NCBI GenBank assembly: GCA_020348905.1
Contig: CP070756.1
Span: 2,803,675 to 2,837,368, forward strand
DNA: 33,694 bases
Source: Candidatus Zixiibacteriota bacterium
GTDB lineage: Bacteria; Zixibacteria; MSB-5A5; GN15; FEB-12
Reading direction: 5' to 3'
The notes beneath the pieces are model-generated. The model was not told the origin of the DNA. It was given only the letters and a program-made list of their open reading frames with translations, and ran no database searches. Within the stretch, counting starts at the first letter, position 1; each line of letters begins with the position of its first letter. Positions 24,695 to 33,031 of the stretch are shown here, piece after piece. The translations under genes and the position numbers were made by a program.

Positions 24695-25042
24695 CTTCTC
24701 AGCTACCCCCCGGCCCGGGAATTCTGCTCCGTCGGTTGATTTCCGTTGACATGGCCGGTTCGAATTCATTGCTTTTAGTAACACCCAAATCTTGTTGCGG
24801 GAGGCAATCTCGCTGGCCTCCGCCCCCTGAAGAATGGGACGGGCTGGCGAATCGATAGTTAAGTAGAAAGATGCCCGGGGGCATACCAGAGCCGGACCCG
24901 GTCCTTCGGGATAGTTGGCTCATCGTTATACATCTTCGTCTTACATCGCAGTACCGGAAAAGACCGGAGAGCCTCCTACAGGACCGATCAGAACAGGTCT
25001 TACCAAAGACCCGAACCAATAATCTCTTACGGGGAGAATCAA
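24695..25042 (+). other. Structured non-coding region before the nuclease-family gene
   Basis: No protein-coding gene is supported in this gap. It holds a series of hairpin-forming stretches: GCGGGAGGC (24797-24805) with GCCTCCGC (24816-24823); the palindrome ATGCCCGGGGGCAT (24871-24884); and a nested pair GAGCC (24889-24893) / GGCTC (24917-24921) enclosing CCCG / CGGG (24897-24900 and 24907-24910). The last part may be the 5' leader of the following gene. A TTGACA appears near 24743 but lacks a good -10. Confidence 0.4.
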
Positions 25043-26020
25043 ATGAAACACGGTGAAATCAGCAAAAGCGTGGCGCGCGGTCTGAGAGTGCTCAGAGAGC
25101 GAATAGCTGAAGCGGACATCCCTTCTTCCAGTCTTGACGAGTCCATCAACCTTGCGACTTGGAACATTCGCGACTTCGGAAAGAGTCCGCGTCTAGACGC
25201 CTCGATTCATTACATCGCCGAGATCCTCAACCAATTCGACCTGATCGCCATTACCGAGGTACGGGATAACCTGACGGATTTATCCAAGGTCATGAAGATA
25301 CTCGGCCCTTATTGGGATGTGGTCTTTTCCGACTATGACACTGATTCAGGTGGGAACCATGAGCGTATTGCTTACTTGTATGACAAGCGGGCTGTGACAT
25401 TTACTGGGCTGGCGGCCGAACCCGAAGGTCCCCGCAAAAAAGACAAAAAGTCGAAAGAGTATTTACCAAAACTGAGCTGGTGGCGCAAACCTTACATGGC
25501 CTCGTTCAGAGCAGGTAGCTTTGATTTTATATTGCTCACTGCTCATATCCGATGGGGAAAAAAGAAGCAGGATCGCATCGCCCCGCTCAAGCTTCTGGCT
25601 GAGTGGGTACACAAGCGAAGAAACGAGGCACATGTCGTCGATAGAGACTTCATTGTGCTGGGAGATTTTAACATTCTGAAGGTCGGCGATGAACTCTTCA
25701 AAGCCGTAACCAGTAAGGGACTGATGATACCTGAGGGTCTCAAGGGAAAACATGGAACGAACCTGGCCAGGGCAAAACACTACGACCAGATTCTGCATTC
25801 TCCAGCGCACGAGGGATTGTTCACCGACCGCGGAGGCAAGATCGATTTCTACGATGGCAGTTTCGCTCCGCTTTATCCGGGGGTAAAAAAGACCGATAAG
25901 CAGTTGACCTGGGAGTTATCCGATCACTTGCCGCTTTGGATCCAGGTAAACGTCGACTTGGAAGATGTAGAAACTGATCAGATTCTTGCGCCGAAGAAAC
26001 GGCGGAAGCGCAAACGGTAG
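25043..26020 (+). CDS. Endonuclease/exonuclease/phosphatase (EEP) family protein
   Basis: The 325-residue cytosolic protein has the metal-dependent EEP fold of DNase I-like enzymes. Catalytic positions are visible: N41 in TWNIRDFG, E72 in AITEV, H168 in LTAHIRWG, D208 and N210 in VLGDFN, and D294-H295 in LSDHLPLW. The substrate cannot be told: DNA, RNA or phospho-lipid are all possible. No signal peptide is present. The chain ends in a basic tail (PKKRRKRKR) that may contact nucleic acid. GGGGAG is six bases before the ATG. It is convergent with mfd, with a 42-base gap that has no clear terminator. Confidence 0.88.
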   Translation: MKHGEISKSVARGLRVLRERIAEADIPSSSLDESINLATWNIRDFGKSPRLDASIHYIAEILNQFDLIAITEVRDNLTDLSKVMKILGPYWDVVFSDYDTDSGGNHERIAYLYDKRAVTFTGLAAEPEGPRKKDKKSKEYLPKLSWWRKPYMASFRAGSFDFILLTAHIRWGKKKQDRIAPLKLLAEWVHKRRNEAHVVDRDFIVLGDFNILKVGDELFKAVTSKGLMIPEGLKGKHGTNLARAKHYDQILHSPAHEGLFTDRGGKIDFYDGSFAPLYPGVKKTDKQLTWELSDHLPLWIQVNVDLEDVETDQILAPKKRRKRKR

Positions 26021-26062
26021 TACGTTGTCGCAACGCCTTCTGCAGTTTCCGATACGGCACCA

Positions 26063-29000
26063 TCAAAGCTTGCCCAGCAGCCCTCTCAGGTAACTCAGGC
26101 GGCGGTCTTTATCGACCTTCGTCATATCAATAATGATCTGGGCGTTTCCGGTGAGCGAGAACTCCATCGGGCAGTCGGTGGCTTTGCCCAGCGCCTCGAC
26201 CTCGGAGCGTTTGAGCTTGCGGCCTTCCTCGAAGAACAGGTTGACCACACCCTGCCTGATCTTGACTTTTTCAATCTCCAGAAGCGAGGCCGCAATTTTC
26301 GCCGCCGTACCGTCGAATAGATCCATAGCGGACTGAGGCATCCGTCCGAAGCGGTCGAAAATCTCCTCACGCATCTGTTCAACTTCCTCAAGCGTCCGGC
26401 AATCGGCCAGTCTCCGGTAGATATCAACTTTCTGCTGACGGTTATTGATGTATTCGTTCGGCAGAAACATTTCGATATCGCTTTCCAGCTTGGTCTGAGG
26501 AGGTCGCTTGATCTCCTGCCCTTTGAGTTCGCAGACGGCTTCCTCCAGAAGACGGTTATACAGATCGAAGCCGACTTCCTCGATGAACCCGGATTGTCTT
26601 GGACCAAGGATGGTCCCGGCTCCGCGGATTTCCAAATCGCGCATGGCCAGGGCGAAACCCGAACCCAGATCAGAGTGGGCCTCGATAGCCCTCAACCGTT
26701 TGATGGCGTCGGCCCGCAGAAGCCGAGTTGGCGGCGTCAGCAGGTAGGCGTACGCCCGTCGGGCACTTCTCCCGACCCGCCCCCGAAGTTGGTAAAGCTG
26801 AGCCAGCCCGAACCGGTCGGCCCGATTTATTATTATGGTGTTGGCGTTGGGGATATCCAGACCCGACTCTATGATCGAAGTACACAGCAGAACGTTATAC
26901 CTGCCGGCCAGAAACGCCAGCATGATGCCTTCGAGTGACTTCTCGTGCATCTGTCCGTGGGCAACGGCAATCTCGGCCCGGGGTACGACCCTCTTCAAAT
27001 AATTGTACATGGCATCTATCGTCTGCACCCGGTTATGTACAAAAAACACCTGCCCCCCGCGGTCAACCTCGCGGAGAATCGTGGTAGCAATGGTGGCGGG
27101 ATCAAACTCGGCAATCTCGGTGATGATAGGCAGACGATCTTTGGGAGAAGTGGTAATCAGGCTCATGTCCCTGGCACCCATCAGCGACATCTGAAGCGTT
27201 CTCGGGATCGGTGTGGCGGTCATCGATATCGTATCCACGTCGGTTTTCATCTGTCGCAGCTTCTCTTTGTGACGGACACCGAAGCGGTGCTCCTCGTCGA
27301 CGATCAGCAAACCGAGATCCCGGAAGTGGATATCCTTCGACAGTAATCGGTGGGTGCCAATAACCAGGTCTACCTTCCCCTGAGCCAGTTCCTCGACGAT
27401 CTTGAGTTGTTCTTTTCGGGTGCGGAACCTCGATAACATCTCCACCCGGACAGGAAACTCAGTGAGGCGCTCGCAGAAAGTATGAAGATGCTGCTGCGCC
27501 AGGATGGTGGTAGGTACAAGTACGGCCACCTGCTTTCCTTGCTCGGCCGCTTTGAAAGCGGCCCGCACTGCCACCTCTGTCTTACCGTACCCGACATCGC
27601 CGCACACCAGCCTGTCCATCGGCTCCTCGCCCGTCATATCTTTCTTGACGTCGTAAATGGCTTTGAGCTGGTCGGGTGTCTCCTCGTAAACGAAGGAGGC
27701 TTCAAGCTGCTTGAGCCAGACAGTATCCTCGCCGAACGAGAAACCGGCTTTGGCTTTTCTTTCAGCATAGAGCTTTATCAGGTCGGCGGCCATATCGGTG
27801 ATGGCCTTTTTCGTCTTCTTTTTGAGTTTCTCCCAGCCCGGTCCGCCCAGCCGCGTCAACTGTGGAGCGGCATCCTTTCCGGAATACTTGGATACCCGGT
27901 TGAATTCTTCAATAGGTATATACAACCGGTCATTCTCGGCGTAAAGCAACAGCAGACAGTCCCGATTGCGGCCATCGACCTGCAGCGTTTCCAGTCCAAG
28001 GTAGCGGGCTATACCATAGTCGGTATGTACCACGAAGTCGCCCCTCGACAGGCTTGAGTAGTCGGATATGGCAACGCCTTCTTTGAATTTCTTTCGCCGG
28101 ATGCGCCGGTGGTAGCGACTGAAGATTTCGTGATCGGTCAGAATGACAAAGCCTCCGGCAGGGCACACAAACCCTCCCTTGAGATCGGCCACCTCGATAT
28201 TAAGGTCGTTTTCAATCTCGGCTCGCTCGGACAACAGGGCCCGCAATCTCTCGGCCTGCCCTTCACTGTCAGAAGCCACCAGATACGTAAGGCCATGGGC
28301 ATGATACTCTTTGATGGCGGTCCCGAGCTGATCGATACGCGATCCAAACGCGGGATGAGGCTGGCAGGCAAAGTCTACCACGCCGGCCCGCCCGCCACGG
28401 AAGACGGTCCGGTTTATTCGCTTATAGCCCTGCAAGGATTCAAAAAGCCCCTCGACCGGCTGGTAGTATTGTTCGGGTGTCGGCATAGTTGAAAGTCGTT
28501 CCCTGAACCTCGCATAAAGGCCGGCTGCTTCTTCCATTACGGCATCCGCTTCAGTTCTCAGGGCTGGTTCCCCGTCAAGGAACAAAATCCCTTCCCTGTC
28601 GAAGTAGTCCAGAAGACATCCCTGTGCGATGCCAAACGCAACCGCCAGCCACTCCAGGCCCGGTAGTTCCGGGTCATTCAAATAGCGCCTCCGAACGTAA
28701 TCCGAATCTTCTTCGGGCATAACCTCCAGATGCTGCTCCAGCGTTTCCTGGGTGACGGGTATCTCCCTTTTCGGCAACAGGCTCACCGAGTCGATTCTTT
28801 CGATTGTCCGTTGGGTGGCAACCTCGAACTTGCGAATCGTGTCAATTTCATCGCCATAGAATTCGACTCGAACCGGAGCGACGGACCCGGGCGAAAAGAA
28901 GTCAAACAGTCCTCCCCGGAGAGCAAAGTCACCAACCTCTTCCACTATGGGAACCCTTCTGAAACCTAACTCGAGCAGCCGCTCGGCCAGCATACCCATA

Positions 29001-29482
29001 TCGGCTTCCTGCCCGGTCTTCAAATTGATCGAACTGGACTTCAGCTCATTGACGGTAATAGTGGGTTCCATCAAGGCCCGCAACGGACAGACCACGACTG
29101 AAATAGATTTCTCCAGAAGTGACGCCAGGGTGGAGATCCTCTTGCCCATGATTTCGCCCAGGGGAGCTCTGAAGTCATACGGCAGTACCTGGCGGGCCGG
29201 GAAATGCCCTACGCTGTCTTCTCCGAGGATAAAAGCGAGATCATCATACAAATCTCCTGCGCTTTCGGCGTCTCGGGTCACGACCAGAACCGGACCGAAA
29301 CCGCTTGAAACCAATCCTTTGAGCAAGAATGCGCTGGAGGAACCGCTGAGGCCGGCCACCGGGATTGATGAGCGGTCTTCCTTGTTAAGACGTTGGCAAA
29401 GATCGACAAACGGCGGATAAACTGACCACCTGTCGAATATCTGGTCTAATTTTCGAGTTCTTTGCTTTGATTCGAGTTTCAT
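26063..29482 (-). CDS. mfd: Transcription-repair coupling factor Mfd
   Basis: The 1139-residue SF2 translocase removes stalled RNA polymerase from damaged template and recruits UvrA. Domains in order: UvrB-homology region (about 1-330); CarD-like RNA-polymerase interaction domain beginning GDFVVHTDYGIARY (about 485); the helicase core with Walker A GDVGYGKTE, DEEH box in LLIVDEEHRFG, TATPIPRTLQMSL, and the motor lobe 2 signature GRVGRSARRAYAYLL; the TRCF C-terminal domain (about 1000-1100). Length equals the family norm (E. coli 1148). It is the third gene behind motA and motB but has its own promoter. Confidence 0.97.
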   Translation of the reverse strand: MKLESKQRTRKLDQIFDRWSVYPPFVDLCQRLNKEDRSSIPVAGLSGSSSAFLLKGLVSSGFGPVLVVTRDAESAGDLYDDLAFILGEDSVGHFPARQVLPYDFRAPLGEIMGKRISTLASLLEKSISVVVCPLRALMEPTITVNELKSSSINLKTGQEADMGMLAERLLELGFRRVPIVEEVGDFALRGGLFDFFSPGSVAPVRVEFYGDEIDTIRKFEVATQRTIERIDSVSLLPKREIPVTQETLEQHLEVMPEEDSDYVRRRYLNDPELPGLEWLAVAFGIAQGCLLDYFDREGILFLDGEPALRTEADAVMEEAAGLYARFRERLSTMPTPEQYYQPVEGLFESLQGYKRINRTVFRGGRAGVVDFACQPHPAFGSRIDQLGTAIKEYHAHGLTYLVASDSEGQAERLRALLSERAEIENDLNIEVADLKGGFVCPAGGFVILTDHEIFSRYHRRIRRKKFKEGVAISDYSSLSRGDFVVHTDYGIARYLGLETLQVDGRNRDCLLLLYAENDRLYIPIEEFNRVSKYSGKDAAPQLTRLGGPGWEKLKKKTKKAITDMAADLIKLYAERKAKAGFSFGEDTVWLKQLEASFVYEETPDQLKAIYDVKKDMTGEEPMDRLVCGDVGYGKTEVAVRAAFKAAEQGKQVAVLVPTTILAQQHLHTFCERLTEFPVRVEMLSRFRTRKEQLKIVEELAQGKVDLVIGTHRLLSKDIHFRDLGLLIVDEEHRFGVRHKEKLRQMKTDVDTISMTATPIPRTLQMSLMGARDMSLITTSPKDRLPIITEIAEFDPATIATTILREVDRGGQVFFVHNRVQTIDAMYNYLKRVVPRAEIAVAHGQMHEKSLEGIMLAFLAGRYNVLLCTSIIESGLDIPNANTIIINRADRFGLAQLYQLRGRVGRSARRAYAYLLTPPTRLLRADAIKRLRAIEAHSDLGSGFALAMRDLEIRGAGTILGPRQSGFIEEVGFDLYNRLLEEAVCELKGQEIKRPPQTKLESDIEMFLPNEYINNRQQKVDIYRRLADCRTLEEVEQMREEIFDRFGRMPQSAMDLFDGTAAKIAASLLEIEKVKIRQGVVNLFFEEGRKLKRSEVEALGKATDCPMEFSLTGNAQIIIDMTKVDKDRRLSYLRGLLGKL

Positions 29483-29520
29483 CGGCAGTTACCATCCGGC
29501 AGCCGGTACGAACACGAAAG

Positions 29521-29543
29521 CCCCGGTTAAAACTTAACCGGGG
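29521..29543 (-). other. Ten-pair inverted repeat between motB and mfd
   Basis: CCCCGGTTAA, loop AAC, TTAACCGGGG: a perfect 10-bp stem. It lies between the predicted mfd promoter and the mfd ATG, so it would be folded in the mfd leader. It may also end motAB transcription. On the minus strand only a short CTTTC follows, so it is not a typical intrinsic terminator. Confidence 0.45.
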
Positions 29544-29569
29544 TGTTGCTATTTCTATTTTTCGCCCGC

Positions 29570-29598
29570 AATATATGTAACTATCGTCTTAACACCAA
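29570..29598 (-). promoter_or_regulatory. Predicted promoter for mfd
   Basis: Minus strand TTGGTG (29593-29598), 17 bases, TATATT (29570-29575), in the gap after motB. The transcript would begin near 29563, with a leader of about 80 bases that contains the 29521-29543 hairpin. Confidence 0.5.
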
Positions 29599-29638
29599 GT
29601 TTAATTGCGAAAATTGTGATTGGCCAATTTGAAGCTCT

Positions 29639-30490
29639 TCACCCGGACAGTTCGTCCATCAGGTTCGCGCCTACCTCAATCTGATCGTACTGGCTTCCTC
29701 TTGATTCGTACAGGACGACGATGGTCACACGGCGGTTGCGACGGTCATAGGGATCCTTCTGGATCATGGGAAACTCGTCGGCGAACCCGCGAACCTCACG
29801 GACCTGACCATCCCACAATCCGGAAACTTCCATCAGACTGCGAGCAGCATTGGCCCGGTCGGCCGACAACTCCCAGTTGGAATAACCGTTATCACCGCCA
29901 TAGGCCGCGTCCGTGTGACCCTCGATTACGAGCCGATTTTGCAGTTTACCCAATTCCTTTGCTATGGTAATGAGGATGATGGCGCTTTGTTGCAGCAGCT
30001 TCGATGAGCCCGGTTCGAAAAATGCGGCCGATTTCTCGGACTCGTTCAGAATGATTCGAAGGCCTTCGCTGGTGAGCTGAATCTTTACATTTTTACGCAG
30101 TCGCTGGAATGCCTCCTGTTGGGTAAGCTCATGGAGGATGGTTTTAGCAACTAGGGTTAAGGCTTTTTTCTCCTGCTCCGACGGACCTGAGCCTGCTTTC
30201 TTGTCATCGTCCAGAATCCCGTTGCTGGGTCCTTCCGCTTCGATGATATTGGCGGATCCCCTGAGTACGCCGGATTTGCCCTCAGTATTGTATTTGCCGG
30301 GATCGCGAAAATAGCCAGCCACGGCCTGTTTTACTTCATCCTTTTGACCAACCAGCCACATTACCAAAAAGAAGGCCATCATGGCCGTCATAAAATCGGC
30401 AAAGGCCACTTTCCACGCACCACTGTGATGACCCTTGTGACCCCCTCTCTTTTTCCTAATTATGATGGGCTGTTCCGCTTTTTCGGCCAA
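29639..30490 (-). CDS. motB: Flagellar motor stator protein MotB
   Basis: The 283-residue inner-membrane/periplasmic protein starts with a basic cytoplasmic segment, then the single helix WKVAFADFMTAMMAFFLVMW with the ion-binding aspartate D32, in the same position as in E. coli MotB. A plug-like linker and a C-terminal OmpA-like peptidoglycan-binding domain follow (LVIEGHTDAAYGG at about residues 186-198, then LSADRANAARSLM). With MotA it forms the ion-driven stator unit. It starts five bases after the motA stop. D32 shows it is a functional stator, but no other flagellar gene lies in the window. Confidence 0.95.
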   Translation of the reverse strand: MAEKAEQPIIIRKKRGGHKGHHSGAWKVAFADFMTAMMAFFLVMWLVGQKDEVKQAVAGYFRDPGKYNTEGKSGVLRGSANIIEAEGPSNGILDDDKKAGSGPSEQEKKALTLVAKTILHELTQQEAFQRLRKNVKIQLTSEGLRIILNESEKSAAFFEPGSSKLLQQSAIILITIAKELGKLQNRLVIEGHTDAAYGGDNGYSNWELSADRANAARSLMEVSGLWDGQVREVRGFADEFPMIQKDPYDRRNRRVTIVVLYESRGSQYDQIEVGANLMDELSG

Positions 30491-30495
30491 TTGAT

Positions 30496-31353
30496 TTACC
30501 TCCTCTTGGCCTTGTTACAGGCTTCTTCCAATTCGGTAAATCCCGGTCTGACGTCGGCGTAAAGAGTTCGGCGGGCAAATTCAACGGCAATCACACCGGC
30601 CACGCCTTTGTTGAAGGACAGCAGAGCATGTTTCATGCAGTTTATGTACTGGCTGTTCTGGGTAACCCGGTGCTTAAGGCTCTGCGAAAGCGGTCCTACG
30701 AAGCCGTAACAACCCAGCACCCCCAGAAATGTTCCTACCAGCGCCGCGGCGATCTTGTGACCGATTTCCTCCGGGGGACCGTCGATGGCCGCCATGGTTA
30801 TAACGACACCCAGAACCGCTGCGACAATTCCCAGGCCGGGCAATGAGTCAGCGGTAGTTCCCAGAGCTTGCGATGGCATCATTTCCTCTTCATGCATGGC
30901 CGTAATGTCGTTATCCATCAAATCCTCCAGGTCGTGTGGTTGGACGGCACCGGATATAATGACGCGCATGGTGTCGACAAAAAAGGCTACGGCATGGTGG
31001 TTTTTGAGGAATTTGGGATAACGTTTGAAAATGTCGCTCTCATTGGGATGTTCGACGTGATTTTCAAGGCCGATCAATCCATCCTTGCGGGCTACGTTGA
31101 AGACCTCGAACATCATGACCAACAACTGAAGGTAGTCCTTCTTCGTATAACTACCGCTTAGAACACCTTTTAGCTGTGATAGAATACCCTTTATTACGCT
31201 CAATGGCGTACCAATCAGAAGAGCCCCCAGAGCCGCTCCGCCGATGATAAGCAACTCCATTGGCTGATTCAGAGCCAGAATTTTTCCCCCTTCGAACACA
31301 AAACCGGATAAAACACCTCCCAGAACAACAGCTATCCCGATAAATATGAACAT
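30496..31353 (-). CDS. motA: Flagellar motor stator protein MotA
   Basis: The 285-residue, four-helix protein is of the long E. coli MotA type. The start MFIFIGIAVVLGGVLSGFVFEGG aligns with the E. coli N-terminus and is preceded by GAGAGG, so ATG 31353 is chosen; the frame can be extended to a TTG at 31380 that has no ribosome-binding site. Helices 3 and 4 contain GLGIVAAVLGVVITMA and LVGTFLGVLGCYGFVGPL with the conserved prolines, and the cytoplasmic tail ends EFARRTLYADVRPGFTELEE. It conducts ions with MotB to drive flagellar rotation. The gene is divergent from the cation/proton antiporter. Confidence 0.95.
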   Translation of the reverse strand: MFIFIGIAVVLGGVLSGFVFEGGKILALNQPMELLIIGGAALGALLIGTPLSVIKGILSQLKGVLSGSYTKKDYLQLLVMMFEVFNVARKDGLIGLENHVEHPNESDIFKRYPKFLKNHHAVAFFVDTMRVIISGAVQPHDLEDLMDNDITAMHEEEMMPSQALGTTADSLPGLGIVAAVLGVVITMAAIDGPPEEIGHKIAAALVGTFLGVLGCYGFVGPLSQSLKHRVTQNSQYINCMKHALLSFNKGVAGVIAVEFARRTLYADVRPGFTELEEACNKAKRR

Positions 31354-31402
31354 AAGCCTCTCTGAAGCTGTTTTTGCCAACTATATGTTTTAAAAGCCTA
31401 TC

Positions 31403-31431
31403 GTTATAATTTTCGGACGATTTGGCTTAAA
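31403..31431 (-). promoter_or_regulatory. Possible promoter for motAB
   Basis: Minus strand TTTAAG (31426-31431), 17 bases, TATAAC (31403-31408). The -10 is good and the -35 is weak. No clear flagellar sigma28 site was found instead. Confidence 0.35.
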
Positions 31432-31558
31432 CCTGAGCATATTTCGGCTTTGGCCCCGGTATCGGCCATAATAGAGGCGTTTTGCTAAAAAAAACCGGGA
31501 AACAACGACAGCTATTGAGAGCGGAATTCGGGCCGGCCCACCGCGCAATTATTAAAAC

Positions 31559-31587
31559 TTGTTCCCTTCGAATCGGTCAGCTAAATT
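31559..31587 (+). promoter_or_regulatory. Possible promoter for the cation/proton antiporter
   Basis: TTGTTC (31559-31564), 17 bases, TAAATT (31582-31587). The predicted start is near 31594, about 35 bases before the chosen ATG at 31629, which supports that start over the earlier TTG at 31482. Confidence 0.45.
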
Positions 31588-31628
31588 CCCGCCATCGGTC
31601 AGATGACATTTTTCGCCCAAGAGGTTTA

Positions 31629-33020
31629 ATGCGTTTCCTGACAGAAAAAAGGTTGCTGCTTACCATGGCTGCGGTAGCCGTTTACATATTTTATGGCCTT
31701 GCCTTTGGCTCTACCGGTGCCGAGACATCGGAGCCGGTAGACGGCGGTCACGGCGGACCCGTTCTCGATGTGCTGCTCCAACTGATGGTGATCCTGCTGG
31801 CGGCCAAGCTCGGGGGCGATCTATTCGAACGGTTCCACCAGCCGGCCGTGCTGGGCGAACTTGTCATCGGCATGCTTATCGGCAACCTCCATCTTCTCGG
31901 TCTGGATGTATTCGAACCTTTCAAACACGCCCTTACTCTTGAGATTCTGGCCGAAATCGGCGTGATAATTCTGCTGTTCGAGGTCGGCCTGGAATCATCA
32001 GTCAGAGAAATGATGAATGTAGGGCTGGCGTCTTTTATGGTAGCCATCTTCGGTGTGGTTGCCCCGTTCTTCCTGGGTTGGGCCGTGGGATACTGGTTCT
32101 TACCCGAGGAGTCGATCTATGTTCACATTTTCATCGGAGCTACCCTCACCGCCACATCGGTCGGCATCACCGCCAGGGTCTTAAAGGACATCGGGAAGAT
32201 TCAGACCAAGGAGGCCAGGATTATTCTTGGAGCCGCTGTCATTGACGATATCCTGGGCCTTGTCATTTTGGCGGTGGTGGCCGGAATCATATCGGCTGTT
32301 TCAACAGGAGCCGAAAGTGTCAGCTCGGTGATGGTACTCTGGATCATAACTAAAGCGATTCTCTTTGTCGTTGGCGCCATTGTTATCGGCTCACTGGTGG
32401 TACCGCACTACTTCAATTTCGCCATAAGATTGAAAGTCAGAGGAGTATTCCTGTCGTTCTGTTTGCTGGTGTGTTTCTTTCTGGCCTTCCTGGCCGGCAA
32501 GATAGGATTGGCACCCATCGTGGGCGCCTTCGCAGCCGGATTGATACTTGATCGCGTTCATTTTCAGAAATTCCGCGAGCGAGGCGAGCACACTATCGAG
32601 GAATTGATCTCCCCCATTGCGACCTTCCTGGTGCCAATCTTCTTTGTCCGCATGGGTATGCTTGTGGATTTGACAACCTTCGGCCAGGTCGAGATTCTCG
32701 GCTTTGCTGCTGTTATGACGGTCGCCGCTATCGCCGGTAAACAGGCCTGCTCGCTGGCCATATTTGATAAAAGGACTAATCGAATTGCCATTGGCCTGGG
32801 TATGATCCCCCGCGGCGAGGTAGGTTTGATTTTTGCAGGCATAGGTGCCAAGCTGGTACTCGATGGCCACCCGGTTATATCCAGCAGTACTTATTCGGCG
32901 GTTGTGATCATGGTCATTATCACAACCCTGGTAACGCCGCCTTTGCTGAAGGTTTCCTTGCTGCGGCAGGATAAAAAGGCAGCCGAGGCCGCTGCAGCCT
33001 CTGAGGAAACAAAGAAATAG
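31629..33020 (+). CDS. Cation:proton antiporter (CPA2 / Kef-type)
   Basis: The 463-residue inner-membrane protein has about 12 to 13 hydrophobic segments. The CPA2 ion site is the double aspartate D206-D207 in GAAVIDDILGLVILA; the unwound-helix region TLTATSVGITARVL precedes it. An additional hydrophobic N-terminal segment (residues 9-27) leads to a polar linker with GAETSEPVDGGHGG before the transport core. The transported cation (Na+ or K+) cannot be told; there is no cytoplasmic TrkA/RCK domain. AAGAGG lies five bases before ATG 31629. A TTG at 31482 would add 49 residues rich in basic and polar residues and is judged wrong. The GNAT gene follows after 11 bases. Confidence 0.88.
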   Translation: MRFLTEKRLLLTMAAVAVYIFYGLAFGSTGAETSEPVDGGHGGPVLDVLLQLMVILLAAKLGGDLFERFHQPAVLGELVIGMLIGNLHLLGLDVFEPFKHALTLEILAEIGVIILLFEVGLESSVREMMNVGLASFMVAIFGVVAPFFLGWAVGYWFLPEESIYVHIFIGATLTATSVGITARVLKDIGKIQTKEARIILGAAVIDDILGLVILAVVAGIISAVSTGAESVSSVMVLWIITKAILFVVGAIVIGSLVVPHYFNFAIRLKVRGVFLSFCLLVCFFLAFLAGKIGLAPIVGAFAAGLILDRVHFQKFRERGEHTIEELISPIATFLVPIFFVRMGMLVDLTTFGQVEILGFAAVMTVAAIAGKQACSLAIFDKRTNRIAIGLGMIPRGEVGLIFAGIGAKLVLDGHPVISSSTYSAVVIMVIITTLVTPPLLKVSLLRQDKKAAEAAAASEETKK

Positions 33021-33031
33021 TGAGAATCCAT

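Noticed and set aside
24750-24775. tRNA-like T-loop (GGTTCGAAT)
   Set aside because: Flanking bases do not pair into a T-arm and no anticodon or acceptor arm can be drawn.
24699-25019. 106-codon minus-strand frame in the gap before the EEP gene
   Set aside because: Cys/Arg/Ser-rich, no ribosome-binding site, no family resemblance; treated as non-coding.
31482-31628. 49-residue N-terminal extension of the cation/proton antiporter from a TTG
   Set aside because: The TTG lacks a ribosome-binding site, a promoter lies inside this segment, and ATG 31629 has AAGAGG at good distance.
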